Positions 34,282 through 42,686 are shown, counted from the first letter of the stretch. The stretch is 64,000 nt of DNA from Thauera chlorobenzoica (GCF_001922305.1 NZ_CP018839.1:2914001-2978000); one strand, 5' to 3'. The notes: a model not told the origin generated them from the letters alone. Numbers and translations: made by a program.

Positions 34282-34883
34282 CGCTTCGCTGCGCAAGGAT
34301 TCTTCGCCGCGCAGGGATTCTTCACCGCACAAGGATTCTTCGCCGCGCTCGGGGTTTTTGCCAGATGCGCCTTGAAACCTTTCTGTTCCTCTTCCATGTA
34401 GGCCACCAGCGCGGCGAGATCCTTCGATTTCCAGTCCAGCGCCTTGCCTGCCATCGGCGTGACGATGCACAACTGGACCATCTCGTCGAGATGGATCTGC
34501 TTCATGCCGTACATTCCGGAAGCCATCTCCACCTTGTGCGGGTAGGGCTGGGCGAAGCTTTCGTTGTAGGCGGCATAGCCGGTGTGGCAGCTCGCGCAGG
34601 AGAGCTGGTTCGTCGACAGGCGGGTGTCGGAAAAGAGCTTCTCGCCGGCGGCGACCAGTTCGGCACGGGCGCCCTGGTACGGTTTGTAGCCGGCGGGGCG
34701 CTGGCTCGCCTTGGCCGCACAGGGGTTCTTCGCCGCGCACGGGTTGGCGGCGCTCGATGCCGGGGTGCCTGCCGCACATGGGTTTGCCTGCGCGAGTGCC
34801 GCGAGCGGCATCCCCAGTGCGGCGCTCACCAGCCCGGCGGAAACCGTTGCGATGGCGGTACGGCTCGTGTTGACGTATTTCAT
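34278..34883 (-). CDS. Secreted monohaem cytochrome c with terminal NPCAAK repeats
   Basis: A 201-residue protein. A signal peptide (about residues 1-32, with SAALGMP as in the repeat peptide at 29826) is followed by three NPCAA units around residues 34-58. Then comes a cytochrome c domain with CXXCH at 96-100 (CASCH), possible Met ligands around 120-127, and a C-terminal extension with three more NPCA units ending NPCAAKR. The same hexapeptide in two proteins of one island points to a shared partner. The ATG at 34883 has GGAGG upstream; an ATG seven codons earlier was rejected. It heads the operon with the unknown protein, sigma, anti-sigma and YiiX-like genes. Confidence 0.82.
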   Translation of the reverse strand: MKYVNTSRTAIATVSAGLVSAALGMPLAALAQANPCAAGTPASSAANPCAAKNPCAAKASQRPAGYKPYQGARAELVAAGEKLFSDTRLSTNQLSCASCHTGYAAYNESFAQPYPHKVEMASGMYGMKQIHLDEMVQLCIVTPMAGKALDWKSKDLAALVAYMEEEQKGFKAHLAKTPSAAKNPCAVKNPCAAKNPCAAKR

Positions 34884-34958
34884 GGACTGCCCCTCCGTTG
34901 TCATGTGGAACTGTCTGGCACGACAGACCGTCCGCTGATGCGGATGGTCAGGGGATTG

Positions 34959-34982
34959 GTCGTACGGCTTGGCGGAACCTTA
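34959..34982 (-). promoter_or_regulatory. ECF sigma promoter motif for the sigma factor operon
   Basis: Minus strand: TAAGG, a 15-bp spacer, then CGACCAAT, about 75 bp before the cytochrome start. Because this operon encodes the sigma factor, the motif implies autoregulation. Confidence 0.6.
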
Positions 34983-34995
34983 CATGGGCTCGATC

Positions 34996-35023
34996 GAAAA
35001 GCGGCCCGGCTTGCACCGGGCCG
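34996..35023 (-). terminator. Rho-independent terminator after the small secreted protein gene
   Basis: On the minus strand an 8-bp GC stem CGGCCCGG/CCGGGCCG with a 6-base loop, followed by CTTTT. It separates the 35064-35252 gene from the next promoter motif. Confidence 0.75.
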
Positions 35024-35063
35024 ACCGGAGTCGCAGCGTTGCCGCCGGGATCCGCCCCCGAGC

Positions 35064-35252
35064 TCAAGGACCATACATCTCGAGCAGACGGCTCTGCCCG
35101 TCGAACGCCGATTTCTGCACCTGGGACTTCGCCGCGCTGGCGGATGCCGTGGTGTTCTGCGGGCAGTCGCCGGCATGGGCCGGCATCGCTGCGATCGCGG
35201 CGAATGCAAAAAGCATTGCGACGGCGGCAAGCTTGTAGGTCGTGGCTTTCAT
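35064..35252 (-). CDS. Small secreted protein of unknown function
   Basis: A 62-residue protein with a clear signal peptide (MKATTYKLAAVAMLF to about Ala27, AHA cleavage) and a mature part of about 35 residues starting GDCPQNTTASAS, with one cysteine and the end SRLLEMYGP. AAGGAG lies at good spacing before the ATG. It has its own upstream ECF-type motif (35305-35328) and its own downstream terminator, so it is a monocistronic member of the same regulon. It has no NPCAAK repeats. Not recognised. Confidence 0.7.
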   Translation of the reverse strand: MKATTYKLAAVAMLFAFAAIAAMPAHAGDCPQNTTASASAAKSQVQKSAFDGQSRLLEMYGP

Positions 35253-35304
35253 GGCTGTCTCCTTTGTCAGGGGCGAGCGGCTTGTGCGCCTCTCTGATGA
35301 ATGA

Positions 35305-35328
35305 GTCGTATGGCGCGCAGCAGCCTTA
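35305..35328 (-). promoter_or_regulatory. ECF sigma promoter motif for the small secreted protein
   Basis: Minus strand: TAAGG, a 15-bp spacer, then CGACTCA, about 50 bp before the start codon at 35252. Confidence 0.55.
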
Positions 35329-35448
35329 CACGCCCGACGCCCATTCTTCCTCCTGCCCCCTTCAACTCAGCGTCGGATTCAATGTAGTTCATCCTCCGCC
35401 CAGAAACGAAGGGGGTGATGAGCAAGGTGCAAAACCGTTCAGGTCGTG

Positions 35449-35472
35449 TAAGGATTACCCGGTTCGTCCGAT
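35449..35472 (+). promoter_or_regulatory. ECF sigma promoter motif for the deleted arsS copy
   Basis: TAAGG, a 15-bp spacer, then CGATTA, 47 bp before the ATG at 35520. It has the same layout as the motif before the intact arsS at 30613. Confidence 0.55.
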
Positions 35473-35519
35473 TATCGAAAGACCGCAATACGATAACGAC
35501 CGCTCGCGAGGACTCCCGG

Positions 35520-35834
35520 ATGCACCCGACCTTTCCGCTGCCCGCCGTCACCGACTTTCCCAGGATCCGCCGTGGGACGATCGATACAACCCTGCAGGTC
35601 AATCTCGGCTACCGCTTCAACCAGCTGTTCACGATCGCCAATATGCCGATCAAGCGCTTCGCCAGCGCGCTGGTATCGAAAGGGCAGTTCGCCGGCTACC
35701 TGAAGACCCTGCACGAGGCGCACCGCGTCGACAAGCTCGCGGCGGTGATGTGCCGCAACTTGGTCAGCGTCGACGGGTGGGGGGCCACGACGGGCGGACC
35801 AGCGCGGCGCGGGGTGGCGGGAGCAGGGCGGTGA
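35520..35834 (+). pseudogene. Internally deleted and 3'-truncated arsS copy
   Basis: The first 31 or so codons (MHPTFPLPAVTDFPRIRRG, LQVNLGYR) match the N-terminus of the intact radical SAM gene at 30613. The sequence then jumps directly to FNQLFTIANMPIKRF, which in the intact protein lies near residue 210. The removed part contains all three cluster-binding cysteines and the SAM-binding strand. Similarity ends again at NLVSVD, after which a short unrelated tail overlaps the egtD start. The product cannot be a radical SAM enzyme. The promoter motif is retained. Confidence 0.85.
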
Positions 35835-36781
35835 GTTCCCCCCGCTGCGTGCAGTTCGCACCCGAAGCCCCGGCGCGGATCCGGGCCGAACTGCTCGCCG
35901 GCCTGAGCGCGCCGGTGGCGACGATCGCGCCGAAATACCTGTACGACGCGCTCGGCGCGCGGCTCTTCGCGGCGATCACCGTACTGCCCGAGTACTACCC
36001 GACACGCACCGAGGCGGCGATCTTCGCTCGATACCTGTCGGAAATGGCCGCACTCCTCGGCCCCGCCGCAACCCTGGTCGACCTCGGCGCGGGCAACTGC
36101 GAGAAGGCCGAACGCCTGTTCGCGGCCTTGGGCGTGCGTCGCTACGTCGCCGTCGATATCTCGGTGGACTACCTGCATGCGTCGCTGGAACGGCTTCAGC
36201 GCCATCATCCGGCGATCGCAATGCTGGGCGTGGGGCTCGATTTCACCCGTTCGCTGTGCCTGCCACCGGAGGCCGGCGACGGCCCGCGCACGTTGTTCTA
36301 CCCGGGCTCGAGCATCGGCAACTTCACCCCCGGTGAGGCTCTGGCCCTGCTGCGCCAGGTGCATGCCGAATGCCGCGGTGGGGCCTTGCTGATCGGCGTC
36401 GATCTGGTCAAGGCGCGCGACCTCCTCGAAGCGGCCTACGACGACCCGCTCGGCGTCACCGCCGCGTTCAACCGCAACCTGCTGCGCCATGTCAACCGGC
36501 TGGCGGGGACCGACTTCGACCTCGCCGACTGGCGCCATGTCGCCTTCTTCAACGCGCAGCGGTCGCGCATCGAAATGCACCTGGAAGCGCTGCACGACAC
36601 GACCGTGCGCTGGGCCGAAGGCGAGCGCCGCTTTGCCGCCTCCGCCCGCATCCACACCGAGAACTCGTACAAATGGCGCGTCGACGACTTCGCCGCACTG
36701 CTCGCCGCGGCGGGGTTTTCGGCGTCGCGCCACTGGTGCGATGCGCGCGGCTGGTTCGCGGTGTTCGCCGCCCATGGCTGA
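35831..36781 (+). CDS. egtD: L-histidine N-alpha-methyltransferase EgtD
   Basis: A 316-residue EgtD-family methyltransferase: KYLYDALGARLFAAITVLPEYYPTRTE near residues 35-61, SAM motif VDLGAGNCEKAERL (83-96), FYPGSSIGNFTP, and the C-terminal IHTENSYKW. It trimethylates histidine to hercynine, the scaffold for ergothioneine or selenoneine. The start is taken as GTG at 35831; it overlaps the end of the arsS remnant, so the original upstream context may have been lost. The convergent senA and nearby senB place it in a selenoneine pathway. The missing partner is a selenophosphate synthetase (SenC/SelD), not in this window. Confidence 0.9.
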   Translation: MSSPRCVQFAPEAPARIRAELLAGLSAPVATIAPKYLYDALGARLFAAITVLPEYYPTRTEAAIFARYLSEMAALLGPAATLVDLGAGNCEKAERLFAALGVRRYVAVDISVDYLHASLERLQRHHPAIAMLGVGLDFTRSLCLPPEAGDGPRTLFYPGSSIGNFTPGEALALLRQVHAECRGGALLIGVDLVKARDLLEAAYDDPLGVTAAFNRNLLRHVNRLAGTDFDLADWRHVAFFNAQRSRIEMHLEALHDTTVRWAEGERRFAASARIHTENSYKWRVDDFAALLAAAGFSASRHWCDARGWFAVFAAHG

Positions 36782-36803
36782 AACCGCAATGCGATCTCCG
36801 GCG

Positions 36804-37982
36804 CTAGAGCGCGCAGCTGCGAAAGCCGCTGTAGAGGTCGTTGCGCTCGGGAGTGAAGTAGTTGCGGTAGCGCGGATGCGCCATGCGCGGGCTGGTCGCC
36901 CGGCTCGCGCCGCGCAGCACGTAGCGCTCGCCGAACCACGGCGCCGAGTAATCGCGGTAGGGGTGGGGGGCGAAGCCGGGGTAGGGGGCGAAGCGGCTGG
37001 CGGTCCATTCCCAGACCTGGCCCCAGCGAAACCCCGGCTGGGTCAGCGCGGCGAGTTCCCACTCGGCTTCGCTCGGCAGGCGGCGCCCCGCCCAGCGGCA
37101 CCAGGCGTCGGCTTCGTCCCAGCGCAGATGCACGGCCGGGGCGTCGAGCGCCAGCGCCTCCCAGCGGCCGAACACGCAGCACTGCCAGCTCCCATTCTGG
37201 CGGCGCAGATAGCGCGGCGGCGCGGCACCGGTCTGGTCGACGAAAGCCAGGTAGCGGCGCCAGCTCACCACCTCGGCATCGATCTCGAAGGCCGGCAGCG
37301 CGACTTCGTGCGCGGCGAGCTCGTTGTCGAAGGCAAAGCCGTCGCCGTGCCAGCCGAGTGTCCAGCGCTGTGCCGGGACGCTCAGTGCGCGGGGCTCCGG
37401 CACGCCACCCGCCGGCCCGGACAGCGTCTCGGGCCACGCACCGGACAACGTCCCGGGCAGCGGAATATCGAGCGCCTGCGCCATGTAGATTCCGGCTTCG
37501 CCGTGCATGTCCTCGTGAAACAGCGCGAGGCGGAAAAAATACAGCGCCGCATCGATCTCCGGGGTGGCGGCGAGCAGGGCCAGCGTCTGCACCAGGCCCG
37601 CGGCCAGATAAGCGCGGGTCGCGGCCAGATCGGGCAGCTCGAGCTGCCAGCGGGTCGCATGTGCAACCGTGCTCGAGTCGTACAGCGCATCGGCCCCGGG
37701 CAGCCGCCCGGCGGGGCGCTGATGGTCGGGGTCGCAGGCGATGCCCATCGCGCGCTGCCGGTTGCGCGCGATCCAGTAGTCCTGGAACCAGCCGACATGC
37801 CCGGCTTCCCAGCGTGGCGGGTTGAGCTGGGGCGAATACGGAATCGTCAGCCCTTCGCCGAGGGCGGCGGCGTAGGCGTCGAGCAGCGCCAGGGTGCGTG
37901 CGCGGCTGTCGGCAAGCGCGGCGGCGAGGAGGCGGCGGCCACCGCGGCGGGCGGCTTCGGAGCGGGCAGGGGCGAGGTTCAT
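36804..37982 (-). CDS. senA: Selenoneine synthase SenA (EgtB-like non-haem iron enzyme)
   Basis: A 392-residue protein with an N-terminal DinB-like domain and a C-terminal formylglycine-generating-enzyme-type domain (RLPSEAEWELAA, WGQVWEWTAS, VLRGASRAT, RNYFTPERNDLYSGFR). The iron ligands appear as His62 (AGHVGWFQ), His156 and His160 (FHEDMHGE). EgtB-family enzymes join a thiol to hercynine. The SenA branch uses a selenosugar, and the assignment to SenA instead of EgtB rests mainly on the divergent senB next door. Its start codon is only 17 bp from that of senB. Confidence 0.8.
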   Translation of the reverse strand: MNLAPARSEAARRGGRRLLAAALADSRARTLALLDAYAAALGEGLTIPYSPQLNPPRWEAGHVGWFQDYWIARNRQRAMGIACDPDHQRPAGRLPGADALYDSSTVAHATRWQLELPDLAATRAYLAAGLVQTLALLAATPEIDAALYFFRLALFHEDMHGEAGIYMAQALDIPLPGTLSGAWPETLSGPAGGVPEPRALSVPAQRWTLGWHGDGFAFDNELAAHEVALPAFEIDAEVVSWRRYLAFVDQTGAAPPRYLRRQNGSWQCCVFGRWEALALDAPAVHLRWDEADAWCRWAGRRLPSEAEWELAALTQPGFRWGQVWEWTASRFAPYPGFAPHPYRDYSAPWFGERYVLRGASRATSPRMAHPRYRNYFTPERNDLYSGFRSCAL

Positions 37983-37999
37983 GGCGGGAGCGGGGGGCG

Positions 38000-39007
38000 A
38001 TGACCGGTGCCCCGAGTATGCCGCAACTGGTGATCGTCAGTCCGGCACTGCGCGATGCCAACAACGGCAACTGGCAGACGGCGCGGCGCTGGCAGCGCCA
38101 CCTTGCCGGCGTCTGCCGCGTGCGCATCGTCAAGGCCTGGCCCGATGCGCTCGCTGCCGGCGACGCTGCGATGATCGCGCTCCATGCGCGGCGTTCGGCC
38201 GAAGCGATCGCGGCCTGGGCCGGCGCCCACCCGGGCAAGGGCCTCGCGGTGGTGCTCACCGGCACCGACCTGTATCGCGACATCGCTGCCGACGCCGCGG
38301 CGCGGCATTCGCTCGATCTCGCCCAGGCGCTCGTCGTGCTGCAGGAACGCGCACCGCTGGCGCTGCCGGATGCGGTGCGCGCCAAGGCCCGGGTGATTTT
38401 CCAGTCCACCACGGCGCGCAAGGTGCTGGCGAAGTCATCGCACCATCTGCGGGCGGTGATGGTCGGCCACCTGCGCGAGGAAAAGTCGCCGCAGACCCTG
38501 TTCACCGCCGCACGGCTGCTCGCCGGGCGGGACGACCTCTTCATCGACCACATCGGCGCTGCACTCGATCCGGCGCTCGGCGAGGCCGCGCGGGCGACGA
38601 TGGCGGCGGCGCCGAACTACCGCTGGCTCGGGGGCCGGCCGCACGAGGCGGTGCGCCGCCACATCCAGCGCGCGCATCTGCTGATCCACGCCAGCTGCAT
38701 GGAAGGTGGCGCGCACGTCGTGATGGAGGCGGTCGCGAGCGGCACGCCGGTGCTCGCGTCGCGCATCGACGGCAACGTTGGCATGCTCGGCGCCGATTAC
38801 GCCGGCTACTTTCCCTGGGGCGATGCCGAAGCGCTGGCGACGCTGCTGCTGCGCTGTCGCGAATCGGTCGCAGGGGAGGGTGGCGGACTGATGGCGCAAC
38901 TGGCCGCACAGTGCCGCCAGCGTGCGCCGCTGTTTGCACCGGAGCGCGAGCGCGCCGCGCTGCACCGGCTGCTCGGCGCGCTGCTGCAAGCTGCGGGAAA
39001 GGCGTGA
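38000..39007 (+). CDS. senB: Selenosugar synthase SenB (glycosyltransferase)
   Basis: A 335-residue GT-B glycosyltransferase: IVSPALRDANNGNWQTARRWQ at the N-terminus, VLTGTDLYRDI, VGHLREEKSPQTL and HASCMEGGAHVVMEAVASGTPV (nucleotide-sugar site). This matches the family that makes selenoglucose/seleno-GlcNAc from UDP-sugar and selenophosphate for selenoneine. Two possible ATGs (38000 and 38018) are both near a G-rich Shine-Dalgarno. The next gene downstream is the substrate-binding protein of a putative selenium importer, 164 bp away. Confidence 0.85.
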   Translation: MTGAPSMPQLVIVSPALRDANNGNWQTARRWQRHLAGVCRVRIVKAWPDALAAGDAAMIALHARRSAEAIAAWAGAHPGKGLAVVLTGTDLYRDIAADAAARHSLDLAQALVVLQERAPLALPDAVRAKARVIFQSTTARKVLAKSSHHLRAVMVGHLREEKSPQTLFTAARLLAGRDDLFIDHIGAALDPALGEAARATMAAAPNYRWLGGRPHEAVRRHIQRAHLLIHASCMEGGAHVVMEAVASGTPVLASRIDGNVGMLGADYAGYFPWGDAEALATLLLRCRESVAGEGGGLMAQLAAQCRQRAPLFAPERERAALHRLLGALLQAAGKA

Positions 39008-39171
39008 ATGCAAACCGCGAGGACGAACACCGCGGGCACCGCCGCCGGGACCGACGCCGCACCCCGGCGGGGCGCTCGAACCGGTTCGGCTTCTGTTATA
39101 ACGACAGCCCCCCGGCGGCGTGCCGCATCCTTGCGCCCCTGCGGAACCGTAACCGGAAAATGGAGAGCCCG

Positions 39172-40035
39172 ATGATTCCGATGTCCCGCCTGATGTCCCG
39201 CTGCGCGCTCGCGCTTTCGCTGATGCTCGGCGCCGCTGCCGCCCACGCCCAGGTTTTGCGCGTGTCGGCGATCCCCGACGAGGCGCCGACCGAGCTGCAG
39301 CGCAAGTTCAAGCCGCTCGGCGACTATCTGGAGAAGGAGACCGGTCTCAAGGTGGTGTTCACTCCGGTCAGCGACTACGCCGCGGTCGTCGAAGGCCTGG
39401 CGGCAAAGAAGATCGACCTCGCCTGGCTTGGCGGCTTCACCTACGTGCAGGCCAGGCTGCGCACCCAGGGCGAGGCGCTGCCGATCGTCCAGCGTGCCGA
39501 AGACGAAGTGTTCACCAGCAAGTTCATCGTCCCCGCCGACAGCCCGGTCAAATCGCTTTCCGAGCTCAAAGGCAAGACCTTCGCCTTCGGCTCGCCGTCG
39601 TCGACCTCCGGGCACCTGATGCCGCGCTTCTTCCTCCTCGAGGACGGCATCGACCCCGACAAGGATTTCACCCGCATCGCCTTCTCCGGTGCGCACGACG
39701 CCACCGTCGCCTTCGTCGCCTCCGGCCGTGCCGAAGCCGGCGTGCTCAACGCCTCGGTGATGGACAAGCTGCTCGAGAAGGGCGACGCCAACGCCAGCCG
39801 GGTCCGGGTCATCGCCACCACGCCGCCGTACTACGACTACAACTGGACGGTGCGCCCGGGGCTCGATCCGGCGCTGCGCGAGAAGATCGCCAACGCCTTC
39901 CTCAAGCTCGACCCGGCCGACCCAGCGCACAAAGAGCTGATGGCGTTGCAGCGCGCCTCGAAGTTCGTGCCCACCACCAGCGCCAATTACGACGGCATCG
40001 AGCGCGCGGCGCGCAGTGCCGGGCTGATCAAGTAG
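39172..40035 (+). CDS. PhnD-like periplasmic binding protein (putative selenate/oxyanion ABC importer)
   Basis: A 287-residue periplasmic binding protein with signal peptide (about 1-24, AAAHA). Mature segments [50 protein letters not shown] and [17 protein letters not shown] place it in the PhnD/phosphonate-binding superfamily, in the branch I recall being annotated as putative selenate-binding because it lies beside selenium genes. Phosphonate or phosphite are alternatives. The ATG at 39172 was chosen for the GGAG six bases upstream. Confidence 0.82.
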   Translation: MIPMSRLMSRCALALSLMLGAAAAHAQVLRVSAIPDEAPTELQRKFKPLGDYLEKETGLKVVFTPVSDYAAVVEGLAAKKIDLAWLGGFTYVQARLRTQGEALPIVQRAEDEVFTSKFIVPADSPVKSLSELKGKTFAFGSPSSTSGHLMPRFFLLEDGIDPDKDFTRIAFSGAHDATVAFVASGRAEAGVLNASVMDKLLEKGDANASRVRVIATTPPYYDYNWTVRPGLDPALREKIANAFLKLDPADPAHKELMALQRASKFVPTTSANYDGIERAARSAGLIK

Positions 40036-40054
40036 GCGCCCGCGGAGCACAGGC

Positions 40055-40897
40055 ATGGGATTCGAGCTCGAGGGCGTCGGCCTGACCCACGGCAACGGTT
40101 TTCGCGCGCTGCAGCGGATCTCGCTGCGCGCCGTCCGCGGCGAGCGGGTCGCGGTGATCGGCCCCTCGGGCGCGGGCAAGACCAGCCTGATCCGGCTCCT
40201 CGGCACCGCGCTGCGCCCCTCCGAAGGACGCCTTGAGGTCCTCGGCGCCAACCCCTGGCGCTTGTCGGCCGGCGCGCTGCGGCGCTTGCGCGCGCGCATC
40301 GGCACGATCCACCAGAGCCCGCCGATCCCGCCGCGGCTGCGCGTCGTCACCGCAATCCACGCCGGCCGGCTCGGCCGCTGGCCGGCGTGGAAGGGCCTGC
40401 TGTCGCTGCTCTATCCGGTCGACATCGGCGGGGCGCAGGCGGCGCTGGCGCGCGTCGACCTCGCCGACCGCCTGTTCGAGCGCTGCGACCGGCTCTCGGG
40501 CGGCCAGCTGCAGCGCGTCGGCATCGCCCGCGTGCTCTATCAGCAGCCCGACCTGATCCTCGCCGACGAGCCGGTTTCCGCGCTCGACCCCGCGCTTGCC
40601 GACGCCGCGCTCGGCGAGCTGGTCGCTGCATCCGGGCACAGCGGCGCCAGCCTGTTCGCCTCGTTGCACGCAGTGGACCTGGCACTGAAGTGGTTTCCGC
40701 GCATCGTCGGCTTGCGCGGCGGCGAGGTCGTGTTCGATCTGCCAACCGCCCGCATCACCGATTCGATGCTGCACGAACTCTACGCCACCGAGGGCGAGCT
40801 GCTGCCGCTGCAAGCGAGGGATGCCCCGGCCCGCGCCACCGCCGATGCCGATGCACAGCCGGCGCCTGTGCGCCTGGACAACTGCCGCGGACGTTGA
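40055..40897 (+). CDS. PhnC-like ABC transporter ATPase
   Basis: A 280-residue ATPase: Walker [10 protein letters not shown] (about residue 35), Q-loop near [13 protein letters not shown], signature [15 protein letters not shown], Walker [13 protein letters not shown] and an H-loop SLHAVDLAL. It energises the importer with the binding protein 19 bp upstream and the two permeases downstream. The C-terminal 30 residues are a variable tail. Confidence 0.88.
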   Translation: MGFELEGVGLTHGNGFRALQRISLRAVRGERVAVIGPSGAGKTSLIRLLGTALRPSEGRLEVLGANPWRLSAGALRRLRARIGTIHQSPPIPPRLRVVTAIHAGRLGRWPAWKGLLSLLYPVDIGGAQAALARVDLADRLFERCDRLSGGQLQRVGIARVLYQQPDLILADEPVSALDPALADAALGELVAASGHSGASLFASLHAVDLALKWFPRIVGLRGGEVVFDLPTARITDSMLHELYATEGELLPLQARDAPARATADADAQPAPVRLDNCRGR

Positions 40898-40898
40898 C

Positions 40899-41741
40899 AT
40901 GAGCGCACCGGCCAAAACGCTTCCGCCGCCCGATCGCGACCCCGCCGCACGCGCGCGCCTGGGGTGGACGCTGGTCGCGCTGGTGCTGCTGTGGCCGCTG
41001 CTGGTGCTCGCCGAGTTCCGTCCCTGGGTGCTGTTCGAGCCCGGCAATCTGCATGTCATGGGCCGTTTTGTCGGCGGCTTCCTGCCCCCGGCAAGCTCGG
41101 CCGAATTCCTCGGCTACCTCCTCGAGGCGACGCTGGAGACGATGGCGATCGCCACCGCCGGCATCGCGCTCGCGCTGCTGCTGGCGGTGCCGCTGTCGAT
41201 CCTGAGCACCCGCGCGCTGGCGGTGGCGGCGATCGGTCCGGGGCCGGGGCGGCTCGGCGGCAGCATGCTGCGTGCCACCGGGCGGGCGGTGCTGACTTTC
41301 CTGCGCGCGGTTCCCGAGATCGTCTGGGCGTTGATGTTCGTGCGCGTGCTCGGGCTCGGGCCGGCGGCCGGCGTACTCGCGCTGGCGATCACCTACGGCG
41401 GCATGCTCGGCAAGGTCTACACCGAAATTCTCGAGTCGACCGACACGCGCCCGGCGCGGGCGATCCTCGAAGCCGGCGGCGGGCGCTTTGCCGCCCTCGC
41501 TTACGGGCTGCTGCCCAACGCCGCGCAGGAGCTGACTTCGTACACCGTGTATCGCTGGGAATGCGCGGTGCGCGCCTCGGTGATCATGGGTTTCGTCGGC
41601 GCCGGCGGGCTCGGGCAGCTGATGGACCAGTCGATGAAGATGCTCAACGGCGGCGAAGCGGCGACGATCCTGCTCGTCTTCCTCGTCCTGGTGCTGTTCG
41701 CCGACGCCCTGAGCGCGGCCCTGCGCCGGGCGCTCGCATGA
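40899..41741 (+). CDS. PhnE-like ABC transporter permease 1
   Basis: A 280-residue permease with about six helices and the cytoplasmic EAA loop EAGGGRFAALAYGLLPNAAQE. The FLRAVPEIVWALMFVRVLG stretch is typical of PhnE-type permeases. The ATG at 40899 follows the ATPase stop by one base; a longer upstream reading lies inside the ATPase gene and was not used. Confidence 0.85.
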   Translation: MSAPAKTLPPPDRDPAARARLGWTLVALVLLWPLLVLAEFRPWVLFEPGNLHVMGRFVGGFLPPASSAEFLGYLLEATLETMAIATAGIALALLLAVPLSILSTRALAVAAIGPGPGRLGGSMLRATGRAVLTFLRAVPEIVWALMFVRVLGLGPAAGVLALAITYGGMLGKVYTEILESTDTRPARAILEAGGGRFAALAYGLLPNAAQELTSYTVYRWECAVRASVIMGFVGAGGLGQLMDQSMKMLNGGEAATILLVFLVLVLFADALSAALRRALA

Positions 41742-41811
41742 ACACGCCAGCACGCGGCACGGGCATCCGGGCATTCCCGGCGAGGCCGGGGCCGGGCGGC
41801 GAGGGCGGGCG

Positions 41812-42618
41812 ATGAACGGGACGCGCGAGCCCTGCGCGCCGCCGCGCGGCGCAGCCGACTTCTGCCTGAGCTGCGTGCTCACTACGGCCCTGGTCGTGGC
41901 CGCGGTGGCGGGGAGCTTCGCCTATCTCGGGATCGACTTCGCCGCGTTCTTTTCGGCCGGCGCGGCGGCCGACATGGGGCGCTTCGCGGCCTCGTTCTTC
42001 CCCCCCGACCTGGAACCGGAGTTCCTGCGCAAGACCGCCTATGGCGCCATCCAGACCTTCGCCGTGGCCTTGATCGGCACGCTGCTCGCCGCCGCCGCTG
42101 GACTGCTCATCGCACTGCCGGCGGCGGGGCGCCACGGCACCGCCGCCGGCCGGCTGGCGCGCTTCGCCCTCAATCTGCTGCGCAGCGTGCCCGAGCTGGT
42201 GTGGGCGACGCTGATGGTGCTGGCCGCCGGGCTCGGCCCTTTCGCCGGCGTGCTGGCGCTGGCACTGCACACCACCGGCGTGCTCGGCCGGCTGTTCGCC
42301 GAGGCGATCGAGAACGCGCCGCCGCAGCCCGAGCAGAGCCTCCGGGAAGCCGGCAGCGGCGGCGTGGCGGCCTTCGTCTACGGCACGCTGCCGCTGGTGT
42401 GGGCGCAAGCCGTAGCCTACGGACTCTACCGCCTGGAGATGAACATCCGCATGGCTGCGGTGCTCGGCTTCGTCGGCGCCGGCGGCCTCGGCCAGATGCT
42501 GTACTTCCACCTGTCGATCTTCCAGCAGGCGCAGGCCGCGACGGTGCTGATCGCAATGCTGGCGCTGGTGCTCGCGGTCGATACGCTGAGCGACCGCCTG
42601 CGCGGGTGGATGGGGTAG
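41812..42618 (+). CDS. PhnE-like ABC transporter permease 2
   Basis: A 268-residue permease homologous to its neighbour, with LLRSVPELVWATLMVLAAG and the EAA loop REAGSGGVAAFVYGTLPLVWAQ. Two different permeases imply a heterodimeric channel, unlike systems with one PhnE. It starts 70 bp after permease 1 and is the last gene before the IS element. Confidence 0.85.
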   Translation: MNGTREPCAPPRGAADFCLSCVLTTALVVAAVAGSFAYLGIDFAAFFSAGAAADMGRFAASFFPPDLEPEFLRKTAYGAIQTFAVALIGTLLAAAAGLLIALPAAGRHGTAAGRLARFALNLLRSVPELVWATLMVLAAGLGPFAGVLALALHTTGVLGRLFAEAIENAPPQPEQSLREAGSGGVAAFVYGTLPLVWAQAVAYGLYRLEMNIRMAAVLGFVGAGGLGQMLYFHLSIFQQAQAATVLIAMLALVLAVDTLSDRLRGWMG

Positions 42619-42686
42619 ACCCAACACGATAAGTGCATACGATTATTGCATGTATGTCGGAAACCATTTGTTTAGCGACAATTGCC

